Below, piece by piece: positions 6,746 to 14,477 of a stretch of DNA of 64,000 nt. The stretch spans positions 168,774 through 232,773 of the forward strand of contig JAEZFK010000063.1 of assembly GCA_023437715.1 (NCBI GenBank), written 5' to 3'. The notes beneath the pieces were generated by a model that did no database searches, was not told where the DNA came from, and saw only the letters and a program-made list of their open reading frames with translations. This DNA comes from Bacillota bacterium (GTDB lineage Bacteria; Bacillota; Clostridia; Lachnospirales; Lachnospiraceae). Both the position numbers and the translations under genes were made by a program. How positions within the stretch are numbered: position 1 is the stretch's first letter; each line of letters starts with the position of its first letter.

Positions 6746-7363
6746 TTACGCCTGATTTTTTGCATGGCGCCTCTTTAATAACCAGACCAGGACGCCCAGT
6801 CCAATGATAACCAATACAACAAAGGAAATGGAAGAATAGGTATCCATGTAATGTACAATGCGTTCCCAGCCGGCTCCGGCAAAAGCACCCAGACATACCA
6901 GAACGACATTCCAGATAGCGGTTCCTAAAGTGGTATATAAAAAAAACGTTCTTTTTTTCATTCGGGCCATTCCCGCAGGTATGGATATGAGGCTTCGGAT
7001 AATGGGAATAAAGCGGCAGAAGAAGATTGTTGAGGTCCCGCGCTTGTCAAACCAGCTTTCTGCTCTTTTTACATCTTCTTTTTTCAGACCCAGAATATGA
7101 CCCCACCGGTCAATGATATACTCGATTTTCTCTACCGGAAGCAGAAGACCTATGCTGTACAGAATAAATGCGCCGATGACAGCTCCAATTGTGGCAAATA
7201 TGGATACTAACCATATATTCATACTGGTATAGGTAGTCATAAAGCCACCAAAGGTTAAAATCAGTTCAGAGGGTATTGGAGGAAATACATTTTCTATTGC
7301 GATAAGAAGGGCAATCCCCAAATATCCAAACTGATTCATAATATTAATAATCCATTCCTGCAT
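6746..7363 (-). CDS. DedA-family membrane protein
   Basis: A 205-residue protein with the DedA/SNARE-associated (VTT) domain. The family signature is visible as ENVFPPIPSELILTFGG (about 24-40), RFIPIIRSLISIPAGMARM (about 117-135) and GTAIWNVVLVCLG. Hydrophobic segments lie near 10-30, 50-75, 135-160 and 175-195. DedA proteins act as lipid scramblases or flippases and support membrane homeostasis; many bind undecaprenyl phosphate. Monocistronic, ending against the terminator at 6701-6743. Confidence 0.92.
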   Translation of the reverse strand: MQEWIINIMNQFGYLGIALLIAIENVFPPIPSELILTFGGFMTTYTSMNIWLVSIFATIGAVIGAFILYSIGLLLPVEKIEYIIDRWGHILGLKKEDVKRAESWFDKRGTSTIFFCRFIPIIRSLISIPAGMARMKKRTFFLYTTLGTAIWNVVLVCLGAFAGAGWERIVHYMDTYSSISFVVLVIIGLGVLVWLLKRRHAKNQA

Positions 7364-7418
7364 TTTTAAATCCCTTTCTTTTTGCGTACTTTTAACTTTG
7401 AAGCAGCGGACAAATCAA

Positions 7419-7445
7419 TAAGCATTAGCATGACGCTAATGCTTA
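7419..7445 (-). terminator. Hairpin between the recombinase gene and dedA
   Basis: TAAGCATTAGC (7419-7429) and GCTAATGCTTA (7435-7445) pair perfectly around ATGAC. On the minus strand it follows the recombinase stop by about 75 nt and is followed by TTGATTTG. Likely terminator, with a modest T-run. Confidence 0.55.
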
Positions 7446-7520
7446 CCAAATTTATAGCTATTATATTTTATTTTGTATTATTTTGCAATCCCTGTTCATT
7501 AATATTTACTGTATTATATA

Positions 7521-8576
7521 TTAACTTTCCCGTAATTTAACCTTATTTCTGGCACTTCTCCGGCGCTCATCCTCCAGGGCAGCATAATGTTTTTTTGTAG
7601 TATTAACATCAGCATGGCCTAAAACATCCGCAACCAGATAAATATCCCCCGTTTCCTTATAAAGATTGGTTCCGTAGGTACTCCGAAGCTTGTGAGGCGT
7701 AATCTTTTTCAAAGGAGTGATGAGTTTTGAATATTTTTTTACCAGATTTTCAACGCTGCGGACTGTAATGCGCTTTTTCTGGAGAGAAAGAAAGAGGGCA
7801 TTTTCGTGACCGGTCTCAGGGATAATGAAGCTTCGTTCATCCAGATAATCGAGAAGAGCATCCTCAACTTCAGTCCCGAAGTACACCGTAACCTCTTTAC
7901 CGCCTTTTCTGTGGATGCGGATTCCTCCGTTTTTAAAATCAATGTCGTTTAAATCCAGCCCAACACACTCTGATACGCGGATTCCGGTTCCAAGCATAAG
8001 AGTCAAAAGGGCCAGATCACGAACCCTGGTCTTTGCATGATATGCCTTTTGCTTTTCCGTCAGCATTTCACCCTTTTCTACTTCGTCAAGCAAGAGTGCA
8101 ACCTCATCCACATCCAGACGAATGATATCTTTTTCATGGAGCTTGGGAAGCTGCACCAGGGAAGCCGGGTTGTTTTGAAGCCGCTCATTCCGGTAATAAT
8201 AATTATAAAAGCTCTTCAAAGAAGAAATTTTCCGCATGATGCCCCGTTCCTTGTTGGTTACTTCATGGTTTTTATCGTTAAAACGGTATTTTAGATATTC
8301 CATATATTCTTCAAGATCACCGACACGGATAGCTTCTAAATGATCCAGTGTAATATCCTGAATTTCCAGCTTGCTTATAACCGGGTTTTCCTTAAGAAGA
8401 AAATCAAAGAATACCCTAAGATCATATGCGTAGGCGATCCTTGTCCGGGAAGACGTACGCGGTTCAATTCCGCGAAAAAAGTCTCCGCAAAAGTGGGGGA
8501 GTTCTTTTATCAGTTGGCGTAAATGCTTTACATTCTCGATGTCCTTTTGTTGATGGTAGGAGAGAGGAGTACTCAT
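7521..8576 (-). CDS. Tyrosine recombinase, XerS-like length (phage integrase family)
   Basis: A 351-residue site-specific recombinase. An N-terminal SAM-like core-binding domain (about 25-140) precedes the catalytic domain (about 155-340). The active-site set is complete: Arg200 (GTGIRVSE), Lys224 region (IHRKGGKE), His295 and Arg298 (TPHKLRST), His321 (VLGHADVNT) and the nucleophile Tyr331 (KKHYAAL). It is longer than XerC/XerD (about 300) and similar in size to streptococcal XerS (about 356), which resolves chromosome dimers alone. No phage or conjugation genes adjoin it, which favours a chromosomal role. A 775-bp gene-free AT-rich stretch lies upstream. ATG 8576 has a GAGG motif upstream. 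Confidence 0.85.
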   Translation of the reverse strand: MSTPLSYHQQKDIENVKHLRQLIKELPHFCGDFFRGIEPRTSSRTRIAYAYDLRVFFDFLLKENPVISKLEIQDITLDHLEAIRVGDLEEYMEYLKYRFNDKNHEVTNKERGIMRKISSLKSFYNYYYRNERLQNNPASLVQLPKLHEKDIIRLDVDEVALLLDEVEKGEMLTEKQKAYHAKTRVRDLALLTLMLGTGIRVSECVGLDLNDIDFKNGGIRIHRKGGKEVTVYFGTEVEDALLDYLDERSFIIPETGHENALFLSLQKKRITVRSVENLVKKYSKLITPLKKITPHKLRSTYGTNLYKETGDIYLVADVLGHADVNTTKKHYAALEDERRRSARNKVKLRES

Positions 8577-9351
8577 AGTTCAACCTCGTTTCTTTATGTA
8601 TTATTTTAAAAAGATGTATGGTGAGAGCCTGGTTGTTGTTTATTTAAAAAAAAGAAAATGAACTCTTTAAATTTCTTCTATTCGTTAATTATTTAACATG
8701 TTTGAGTTTTTATGTAATTGTCTGGTGAATAGATTTTTAATAGCTTCATAAAAAGATATATGGCTTTAATATTAATATTTAAAGTAATGGTTTAATAAAC
8801 TAAATATGGTGTAATAATATAATAGAATAAACATTACAGGATAAAATTAATAAATCATTAATAATAATTATGAAGCTCATATAGCATTTTGCCATCAAAA
8901 CCTGAATGTAAGTTTAAATGTAAGCGGTTAATGAAAGTGGTTCAGAGTATTTAAAATTTTTAAATGTTAAGAGGCCCAAAGAATTAAGGCGAATTATAAT
9001 CAGTGTCAGAAAGCAATATTATTAATTTCTAAATTTTAATCACGTACATTGATCCCGTAAATAAATCATCAAAAGGGAAGAATGACAAAGAGAGAATAAC
9101 AGCAGTCATTGGCAATTAATAATAGCTGTAGAGGAACAAATATGAACCTCATAAGATAATCCATAGATTCCATATTCCATGCCATAACTATTCGTTAAAC
9201 TAGACTTTCGCGAATAGTTTGCGAAGTGTAGCTTCTAACACATATTCAGTAAGCCCCGACTATGTTATATTATATCATAGCCAGGGCCGTTCGTACGAAT
9301 ATTTTATTGAAGTTATTATTACTCCGGTTGTTAATCTTCTTTTCTTATTTT
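8577..9351. other. AT-rich gene-free region upstream of the recombinase
   Basis: There is no open frame of protein-like quality. Most of 8590-9170 is strongly A+T rich. The right part holds overlapping inverted repeats: AACTATTCG (9186-9194) with CGAATAGTT (9211-9219), the palindrome TTCGCGAA (9207-9214), an arm pair ACTTTCGC / GCGAAGT (9204-9211, 9221-9227) and the palindrome TTCGTACGAA (9290-9299). A hairpin CTATG/CATAG lies at about 9260-9280. These may be promoter operators, a terminator for the gene ending at 9352, or recombinase sites; the sequence does not decide. Confidence 0.5.
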
Positions 9352-9711
9352 TTATTTAAGAAAGAGATCTTTCTTATCAAGAATTGCTGCTGCAGACGCG
9401 CAAGCCGGGCAATCACAGTATTTTGCTCCGGCAGATTTGATCTCCTTTGCATGTGCTGCGATATTCTTAGCAGTTTCCGCTCCAAAAACCCGAATTCCGG
9501 CATCAGATTCCGTAAAACCGATTAAACTGTCAATCGGCATAATATCCGCTTCCAGCTCATCAATATATTTTTTTGTTTCTGCGGCTTCCTTTTCTGTTCC
9601 AATAGCATCCAACCAGGTCTGAGCTGCTGTTTTTGCCTCAATGCTGCACGATGGTGCATTCATTAATTCATGTGTTTTTTCAACAGCATAATTTAATACT
9701 TCTTTATCCAT
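9352..9711 (-). CDS. Small conserved protein with a CDCPAC motif, function unknown
   Basis: A 119-residue, mostly helical, acidic protein. The only striking motif is YCDCPACASA (about 98-107), a possible metal or redox site; another Cys lies near 22 (SCSIEAKTAAQTWLDAIG). No signal peptide or membrane segment. I believe close homologues are common in Lachnospiraceae and sometimes carry an Hsp90 label, but no GHKL ATPase motif is present, so that name is not supported. ATG 9711 has AGAAGGAGT upstream. It appears monocistronic. Confidence 0.75.
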   Translation of the reverse strand: MDKEVLNYAVEKTHELMNAPSCSIEAKTAAQTWLDAIGTEKEAAETKKYIDELEADIMPIDSLIGFTESDAGIRVFGAETAKNIAAHAKEIKSAGAKYCDCPACASAAAILDKKDLFLK

Positions 9712-9862
9712 AATTGATACTCCTTCTTTCTTCTGGAATTTGTCTATATTCTACCATAATTATTTAGCCTTTGCAATTCGAATGAGCCAAAGCCATAGCA
9801 TCTGGCAGTCTGTATTTGGCCTCTGTAACCAGACCAATACTATCCCAATCAGTTGGGTTCTT

Positions 9863-10573
9863 TCATGATTCCAAATACGTTTTCCTGTATATCTCAAATT
9901 TTCGCTTACCTATCAGCTGCCTTTCAAGTCTTTGGTAAATGTCTGTTTGGATCTTCTGTTTTTTATCCATACAGACACAAATGATGGTCTCTCTCCCACA
10001 CACTGCCGCTAAGGAACTCATCATTTGATTGATGCCTCCACTGCCCTCATCCCATTCAACCATATTACCATAAGGGACATCGGTAATAATAATATCAGGG
10101 ACAAATGACAGATCATGGACCTCAAGAACATTTTGATTAAATATACAAGTTTTAATTTCTTTGGTCAGTAGTCTCTCTATCCGATCAATGCTTTGTAACG
10201 CTTCCATGTGAGAAACTTTCTTGTATTTTTGGTAAAGAGCTTTTAATTCGTCCCTCCGTTTACTGATTCCGGCCTTTGTTAAAAGGCTTAGATTATCTTT
10301 CGCCAATTTTATACTTTCTGAATTTATATCACTTCCATAAAGACTTGATAAGGTATCACTTTTCAATAGCCCTAATATGGTAAGCATATAGGCTCCGCCA
10401 CAACAGCAGTCATAAAGAGATATTTCAGTTTTTTTATTGGAATACAGCAAACAGCGTTCATATATTTCTAAAGCCAGTCTTACTGGAAAGGTGGGTTCTC
10501 CGCCTACATGATATAATACCCTTCCGCTGGCGAAATCTTCGTAATTGTCATTTTTTGTATATTTATATTCCAT
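9863..10573 (-). CDS. AviRa-like 23S rRNA (guanine) methyltransferase
   Basis: A 236-residue SAM-dependent methyltransferase. It resembles the Streptomyces avilamycin-resistance enzyme AviRa along its length: an N-terminal SGRVLYHVGGEPTFPVRLA, the SAM site YDCCCGGAYMLTILGLL, the acidic GSDINSES loop, a middle helical insert with SHMEALQSIDRIERLL, and the target-base motif TDVPYG. AviRa methylates a guanine in 23S rRNA helix 91 and blocks orthosomycins. The same target here is inference from family resemblance. It has its own promoter (10689-10717), about 110 nt upstream of the ATG. The gap 9712-9862 holds nothing recognisable. Confidence 0.8.
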   Translation of the reverse strand: MEYKYTKNDNYEDFASGRVLYHVGGEPTFPVRLALEIYERCLLYSNKKTEISLYDCCCGGAYMLTILGLLKSDTLSSLYGSDINSESIKLAKDNLSLLTKAGISKRRDELKALYQKYKKVSHMEALQSIDRIERLLTKEIKTCIFNQNVLEVHDLSFVPDIIITDVPYGNMVEWDEGSGGINQMMSSLAAVCGRETIICVCMDKKQKIQTDIYQRLERQLIGKRKFEIYRKTYLES

Positions 10574-10633
10574 TATTTATTATTCTCCCAAATTACGATT
10601 TATCAGAAATGATATCTTTGTTTTGACACTTTT

Positions 10634-10655
10634 CTGCTGCAGGATTCTGCAACAG
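10634..10655 (-). repeat. Hairpin in the leader of the AviRa-like gene
   Basis: CTGCTGCAG (10634-10642) pairs with CTGCAACAG (10647-10655) with one mismatch and a GATT loop. Just upstream, CCTAATAG is repeated at 10668-10675 and 10680-10687, a 12-bp spacing near the transcription start, as for a repressor or activator half-site pair. Confidence 0.35.
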
Positions 10656-10688
10656 GAATGGTCGCATCCTAATAGGTAGCCTAATAGA

Positions 10689-10717
10689 ATTGTATCGCTT
10701 TTTTTCTTAAAAACCAA
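10689..10717 (-). promoter_or_regulatory. Probable promoter of the AviRa-like gene
   Basis: On the minus strand TTGGTT (10717-10712) and TACAAT (10694-10689) are separated by 17 bp. Confidence 0.5.
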
Positions 10718-10785
10718 TACTTTTCTAACCAATATTTTTAAATCTCCCCAAAAAGATAATACAGAAAAAGAAGACTGTGCCCCAA

Positions 10786-10899
10786 TTACGGAATGCCGCA
10801 GCCCTCTTCCTCTAATTCTTTTAAAAATAACTCTAAAAAACCTTTAAATTCTGAAACCCGCTCTAATTTGCCGACATTCGGAATTCTGGAATATCCCAT
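10786..10899 (-). CDS. Possible 37-residue small ORF between dcd and the AviRa-like gene
   Basis: ATG 10899 to TAA 10786 encodes MGYSRIPNVGKLERV, then an acidic amphipathic helix (ELFLKELEEE) ending CGIP. GGAAGA lies about 6 bases upstream. The helical character suggests a real peptide or the remnant of a larger gene. No family is recognised. Confidence 0.3.
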   Translation of the reverse strand: MGYSRIPNVGKLERVSEFKGFLELFLKELEEEGCGIP

Positions 10900-10934
10900 A
10901 TCTTATCTTCCGGCTTAGTCATAATATTGCAGCA

Positions 10935-11483
10935 TTATTTCACATTGCCGGCTAAATCCGCATCCAGGAAAACCCTTGAAGCCGTTGCACCCTTTTGCCC
11001 CTGATACTTCCCTCTGTATGGTTTTAAAGCATGGTCATCCAATTGGGCGAACACCAACTGGCCCACACGGCGGCCGGCGCAAAGCTCTATGGCACATCGG
11101 TTTGCATTAAAGAGCTCCAGAGTAATCTCCCCTTCAAACCCGGGATCCACCCAGCCAGCATTTTGAATGAACAGTCCAAGCCTTCCCAGGGAACTGCGGC
11201 CCTCTACAAAGGCTGTCAGATTATCCGGCAAAGAAAAATATTCCATGGTGGTGGCAAGGACAAATTGTCCGGGCAGAAGCAGATACCGGTCTGTTTCAAT
11301 GGTCTTATATTTGATCTCATCATTCAGAGAAATAATTCCATTGCTGGTATCTTCTACGATGCAAAACGTATTTCCAAGCCTGATGTCCACACTGGCCGGC
11401 TGAATCTGGTGCTCTTCTATGGATGATATCATAAGTGTTTTATCCTTTAGCATCCGATGAATCGTTTTGTCAGATAAAATCAT
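10935..11483 (-). CDS. dcd: dCTP deaminase (Dcd), possibly bifunctional with dUTPase activity
   Basis: A 182-residue enzyme of the dUTPase fold that converts dCTP to dUTP (or dUMP) for dTTP synthesis. Family motifs: IQPASVDIRLG (27-37), EGRSSLGRLGLF (94-105), AGWVDPGFEGEITLEL (109-124, with the expected catalytic Glu123) and a C-terminal KYQGQKGATASR that closes over the substrate. The IQNAGWVDPGFEG stretch resembles archaeal DCD-DUT enzymes, so combined deaminase and diphosphatase activity is possible. ATG 11483 has GGAGAAAGGA upstream. It is preceded by the tandem array 11545-11658. Confidence 0.93.
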   Translation of the reverse strand: MILSDKTIHRMLKDKTLMISSIEEHQIQPASVDIRLGNTFCIVEDTSNGIISLNDEIKYKTIETDRYLLLPGQFVLATTMEYFSLPDNLTAFVEGRSSLGRLGLFIQNAGWVDPGFEGEITLELFNANRCAIELCAGRRVGQLVFAQLDDHALKPYRGKYQGQKGATASRVFLDADLAGNVK

Positions 11484-11544
11484 AAAACAGTATCCTTTCT
11501 CCGGTTATAAAAATCACTTTTTTGGAACCGGGCTTTTTATAAAT

Positions 11545-11658
11545 TGTTGTATTCAAATTGTCATACTCAAATCCAAATCGCCATACTCAAATTGCCATAC
11601 TCAAACTTTCATACTCAAACTGCCATTCAAACTGCCATATTCAAACTGCTATACTCCC
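11545..11658 (-). repeat. Degenerate 14-bp tandem repeat array with chained minimal ORFs
   Basis: About eight units of plus-strand TGCCATACTCAAAC: 11545, 11559, (6-bp partial 11573), 11579, 11593, 11607, 11621 (12 bp), 11633 and a partial at 11647. Read on the minus strand, unit junctions give ATG GCA GTT TGA and variants (ATGAAAGTTTGA, ATGGCAATTTGA, ATGACAATTTGA), a row of three-codon ORFs. The array begins within the last codons of the LCP gene and ends about 60 bp before dcd. Confidence 0.9.
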
Positions 11659-13187
11659 GGCCCTACTTCCCCGTCGTTTCCCTGGCCTGCCTCTTCTTCC
11701 GGGCTTTCTCCGGTTTTTTTCTCCGGCTTTGTTTCTTTTTCGGCCTTTGTTTCCTTTTCTGTTTCTTTCTCTGTCTTCTTCTCCGCCTTGGTTTCGTCCT
11801 TTATTTTGGCCCCGGGTCCCACCAGGCTCCCGTCATCGTTCGTGGGGGCTTCTGTGCTCTCCGGCTCTGTTGTTTCATGAATGGCCTCTTTGGTGCTTTC
11901 TGCGGTTGTCTCTACCGTACTTTCCTCTGTTGAGGGCTCTGTTTGTGCGGGAGCAGTATTTTTTGACGACGAGCCTTTTCCTGTTTTACTGCCTGAGCTT
12001 CCGCCGCTGGAAGCGTTCTTTCCGGGCTTTGTCAGGCCGCTGTCCTGAGAAATTTTTTCGCTTATCTTCTTAACCGCCGCTGACGGCGTGTAGTTCTCCT
12101 GACCATAAAGGAACTGATGAAGCTGGATGACGTTGCTTTCCAGTGTTGTTGCAACGACGCAATCCATTTTTCCGATCTTCATGGTGGTGCGTGAAAATGG
12201 GAATCCGTTGGTCTCTCCGATATGGTATTTACTGATTCCTTTTGCAATGGAGAGAACATCATTCATGCCGATGCTGGTGGATATCTGGGGAAATACGGCG
12301 GAAACCAGGCTTTTTAAGGTGGCAAAATCAGCACTTTTTGCTTTCTCCATGGCAAGTGTCACCACCTTGCGCTGTCTTTCCGTCCGGTTGAAATCCGTAT
12401 CCATGAGACGAAGTCTGGCATAGGCCACAGCTTGGACTCCATCCAGATGATTCATCCCGGCTTTCTTTAACTGATGAGAGCCGACGCCGGTGGAATTAAC
12501 GGTTTCCGTAATAAAGCCGTTAATATAGGCGAACTCCGAATCTGTGATTTCCAGATCAATACCGCCTAAAATATTAATGGCGTCTGCCACTGCTTTCCAG
12601 TTAAATGTGGCATAATCGTCGATTTTTAAATCCAGATTTTCATTTAAGGCGCTAAGTGCCTGCTTATGGCCGCCTTTAAAATATGCTTCATTAATTTTAT
12701 GATAGGTTCCGTCACTGTTGATTTTTAAATATGTATCCCGGAAAACCGATACCAGTTTTATTTCTCCGGTGGCCTTATCGATGTTGCAGATCATTTCCAC
12801 ATCGGACAGGGCTCCCTTTTCCAGGTTTCCGTCTCTGGAATCCACTCCAAAAACTGCAATGGTCCAATAGCCTGTCTGATGGGTCCGCTGCTTCAGCAGA
12901 AAAAATCCGGCTAAAAGTATCAGAATTAAAACAGCGATTCCTGTAAAAAGGGTCCGCTGCCTGCGTTTTTTCTTTCTGCGCTTTTCTGTTTTGTGTTTTG
13001 CATTATTTTGTGGTCCAGTATAACGGGCTCTTGGGTTTCTTCCGTCGCCTGCACTATAATAGGTCCTGTCCCCTCTCGCCGCCTGCTCCGGGCGTTGCTC
13101 CGGGCGCGCAGCCGCTTTTCGCGGTGCCTCGCCGCTTGTCCGCTTTTTGCGGGCGCGCATGCGGTCTAACTCATCCTCATAATCCAT
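11649..13187 (-). CDS. LytR-CpsA-Psr (LCP) family cell-wall glycopolymer ligase
   Basis: A 512-residue membrane-anchored enzyme. LCP proteins transfer undecaprenyl-linked teichoic acids or polysaccharides to peptidoglycan. Order: a basic, Arg/Lys-rich cytoplasmic N-terminus (1-78); one membrane segment (about 80-98, LFTGIAVLILILLAGFF); the extracellular LCP domain (about 105-360) with FGVDSRDG, SDVEMI, VFRDTYLKI, KINEAYF, YARLRLMDTDFNRTERQR; then a long low-complexity Ser/Thr/Glu/Lys tail (about 380-512, rich in TEKETEKETK) that probably spans the wall. The 14-bp repeat array overlaps its stop codon. Its transcript could run through the array into dcd; I see no terminator between them. Confidence 0.93.
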   Translation of the reverse strand: MDYEDELDRMRARKKRTSGEAPRKAAARPEQRPEQAARGDRTYYSAGDGRNPRARYTGPQNNAKHKTEKRRKKKRRQRTLFTGIAVLILILLAGFFLLKQRTHQTGYWTIAVFGVDSRDGNLEKGALSDVEMICNIDKATGEIKLVSVFRDTYLKINSDGTYHKINEAYFKGGHKQALSALNENLDLKIDDYATFNWKAVADAINILGGIDLEITDSEFAYINGFITETVNSTGVGSHQLKKAGMNHLDGVQAVAYARLRLMDTDFNRTERQRKVVTLAMEKAKSADFATLKSLVSAVFPQISTSIGMNDVLSIAKGISKYHIGETNGFPFSRTTMKIGKMDCVVATTLESNVIQLHQFLYGQENYTPSAAVKKISEKISQDSGLTKPGKNASSGGSSGSKTGKGSSSKNTAPAQTEPSTEESTVETTAESTKEAIHETTEPESTEAPTNDDGSLVGPGAKIKDETKAEKKTEKETEKETKAEKETKPEKKTGESPEEEAGQGNDGEVGPGV

Positions 13188-13366
13188 GACCGAACAATCA
13201 ATCCTTTCCCATGTTTTCTTTGGCAGATCCCATCTATTCTATCAGATACAGGACCTTAATTCCTTGCTTTTCTCTTAATTTTATCAGTCAATCAAGCTTT
13301 TCCTTTCTCCCTTTCCCGTTATATTATAAGAGGTGGCAGGAGTCTTGTCAAAAGAAAGTTCCCCTA

Positions 13367-13570
13367 ATGAATCGAAAGTCCGATGAAAATTTAAAACCAT
13401 TTCACTGGCAGGAAAATAAACGCGTTCTGCTTAAAATCCTGAAAGGACCAAAGAAAGTCCCGGAAAAAGTCATAGACGAAATAAAGGACGCCTCTGCGCC
13501 CTCTCCTGCTTCTGCCGCTTTTAAAACGGCTTTTTCAATTATAAAAGAAAAAATTCAAAGAGAAAAATAA
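13367..13570 (+). CDS. Possible small basic protein, 67 residues, unknown
   Basis: The frame from ATG 13367 encodes a Lys-rich sequence with WQENKRVLLKILKGPKKVPE near the start and FKTAFSIIKEKIQREK at the end. The frame is also open upstream to 13211, but that part looks non-coding (Phe/Ser/Leu-rich). The ribosome site is poor, and GCCG/CGGC followed by TTTTT (about 13516-13536) lies inside the frame. It sits in the gap between two divergent minus/plus units and may not be a gene. Confidence 0.3.
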   Translation: MNRKSDENLKPFHWQENKRVLLKILKGPKKVPEKVIDEIKDASAPSPASAAFKTAFSIIKEKIQREK

Positions 13571-13619
13571 AGGCAGGGAACACAACAGCCCCAAGCCAAA
13601 ATACGGTAAAAAGTAAAAA

Positions 13620-14477
13620 TCAATAAGCTGCGGCAGCCTCAGAAAGAATCAGGGCTTCGATGGCAAAAGCGACTCCATCTTCATCATTGGTTCTTGTCGT
13701 AAGGCGCGCCTTTCGCCTTATCACTTCTGAAGCATTTCCCATTGCGACTGTATATCCAAGAGGAAGGCTCAGCATGGACAAATCGTTTTCGCTGTCTCCC
13801 AGAGCCAGAATTTCATTTGGACGAATTCTTGAATTTACCGCATGCTCGAGGAGTGCGGTCCCTTTCTGGGCCCTCGTATGGGTCAGCTCTAAATTGGATG
13901 GGGCCGATGAAGCCACGGATATCCCCTCTTCTTTTTCCAGCCAGAAACGGATCTGCTTCAAAACCTCCGGATTTTCATGAACCACGGAAATTTTATAGAT
14001 ATCGCTTCCTGATCCAAGGAGTTCTTCTTCTGTTGTAAAATGAAACCGCTTTTCTATGGTTTCATAGGTATGTTCATCGGAAACCATGGACAGAAATATT
14101 TTATCTTCAAAGCTTTTTCGTAGTTTCGCCCTGTCGGAGGTGGTGTGGCTGCCTTTTTCTGTCATAAAATCATAAAGGACGGAAAAGGGACGGCAGATGT
14201 TTAAAATGCTGTTCACCTGGCTGTTTAACAGAGGCTGCTTCCGAAGCTGTTTTCCGCGGCTGTCAAATACGGCGGCTCCGTTCATGCAGATGATATCACA
14301 GGAAATGCCGGCCTCCCATAAAGGTGCATAGGCATCCTCAAAATTTCTCCCTGTGCAGACCATAAAGCCGATGTTTTTCCTCTGAAGTGTCTCTATGGCT
14401 GCGGCATTCCGGGGGGATACCTTTCCATAGCGGTTTAAAAGTGTTCCATCCATGTCAGATGCAACTAATCGAATCAT
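13620..14477 (-). CDS. Cof-type HAD-superfamily phosphatase
   Basis: A 285-residue hydrolase of the HAD IIB (Cof/YidA) group, which dephosphorylates sugar phosphates and similar small substrates in the cytoplasm. Motif I is DMDGTLL (8-14, nucleophile Asp8), motif II TGR (about 42-44), motif III Lys in AQKGTALLEH, motif IV GDSENDLSML. A cap domain lies between about 80 and 190. The start ATG overlaps the stop of the GlpQ-like gene by 4 bp, so it is translationally coupled to the glycerophosphodiester operon. A role in clearing a sugar or glycerol phosphate from that pathway is inferred from position only. Confidence 0.9.
   Translation of the reverse strand: MIRLVASDMDGTLLNRYGKVSPRNAAAIETLQRKNIGFMVCTGRNFEDAYAPLWEAGISCDIICMNGAAVFDSRGKQLRKQPLLNSQVNSILNICRPFSVLYDFMTEKGSHTTSDRAKLRKSFEDKIFLSMVSDEHTYETIEKRFHFTTEEELLGSGSDIYKISVVHENPEVLKQIRFWLEKEEGISVASSAPSNLELTHTRAQKGTALLEHAVNSRIRPNEILALGDSENDLSMLSLPLGYTVAMGNASEVIRRKARLTTRTNDEDGVAFAIEALILSEAAAAY

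Noticed and set aside
7521..8576. Recombinase as a sign of a prophage or integrative element
   Set aside because: No phage, conjugation or excisionase genes and no duplicated attachment sites are visible around it.
9241..9290. Classical dif site in the gene-free region
   Set aside because: The CTATG...CATAG segment is palindromic but does not match the usual 28-bp Firmicutes dif pattern.
9352..9711. Hsp90-type chaperone identity for the 119-residue protein
   Set aside because: No GHKL ATPase motifs and far too short.
13211..13366. Upstream extension of the small ORF at 13367
   Set aside because: The translated sequence is Phe/Ser/Leu-rich, typical of non-coding DNA, and no ribosome site precedes 13211.
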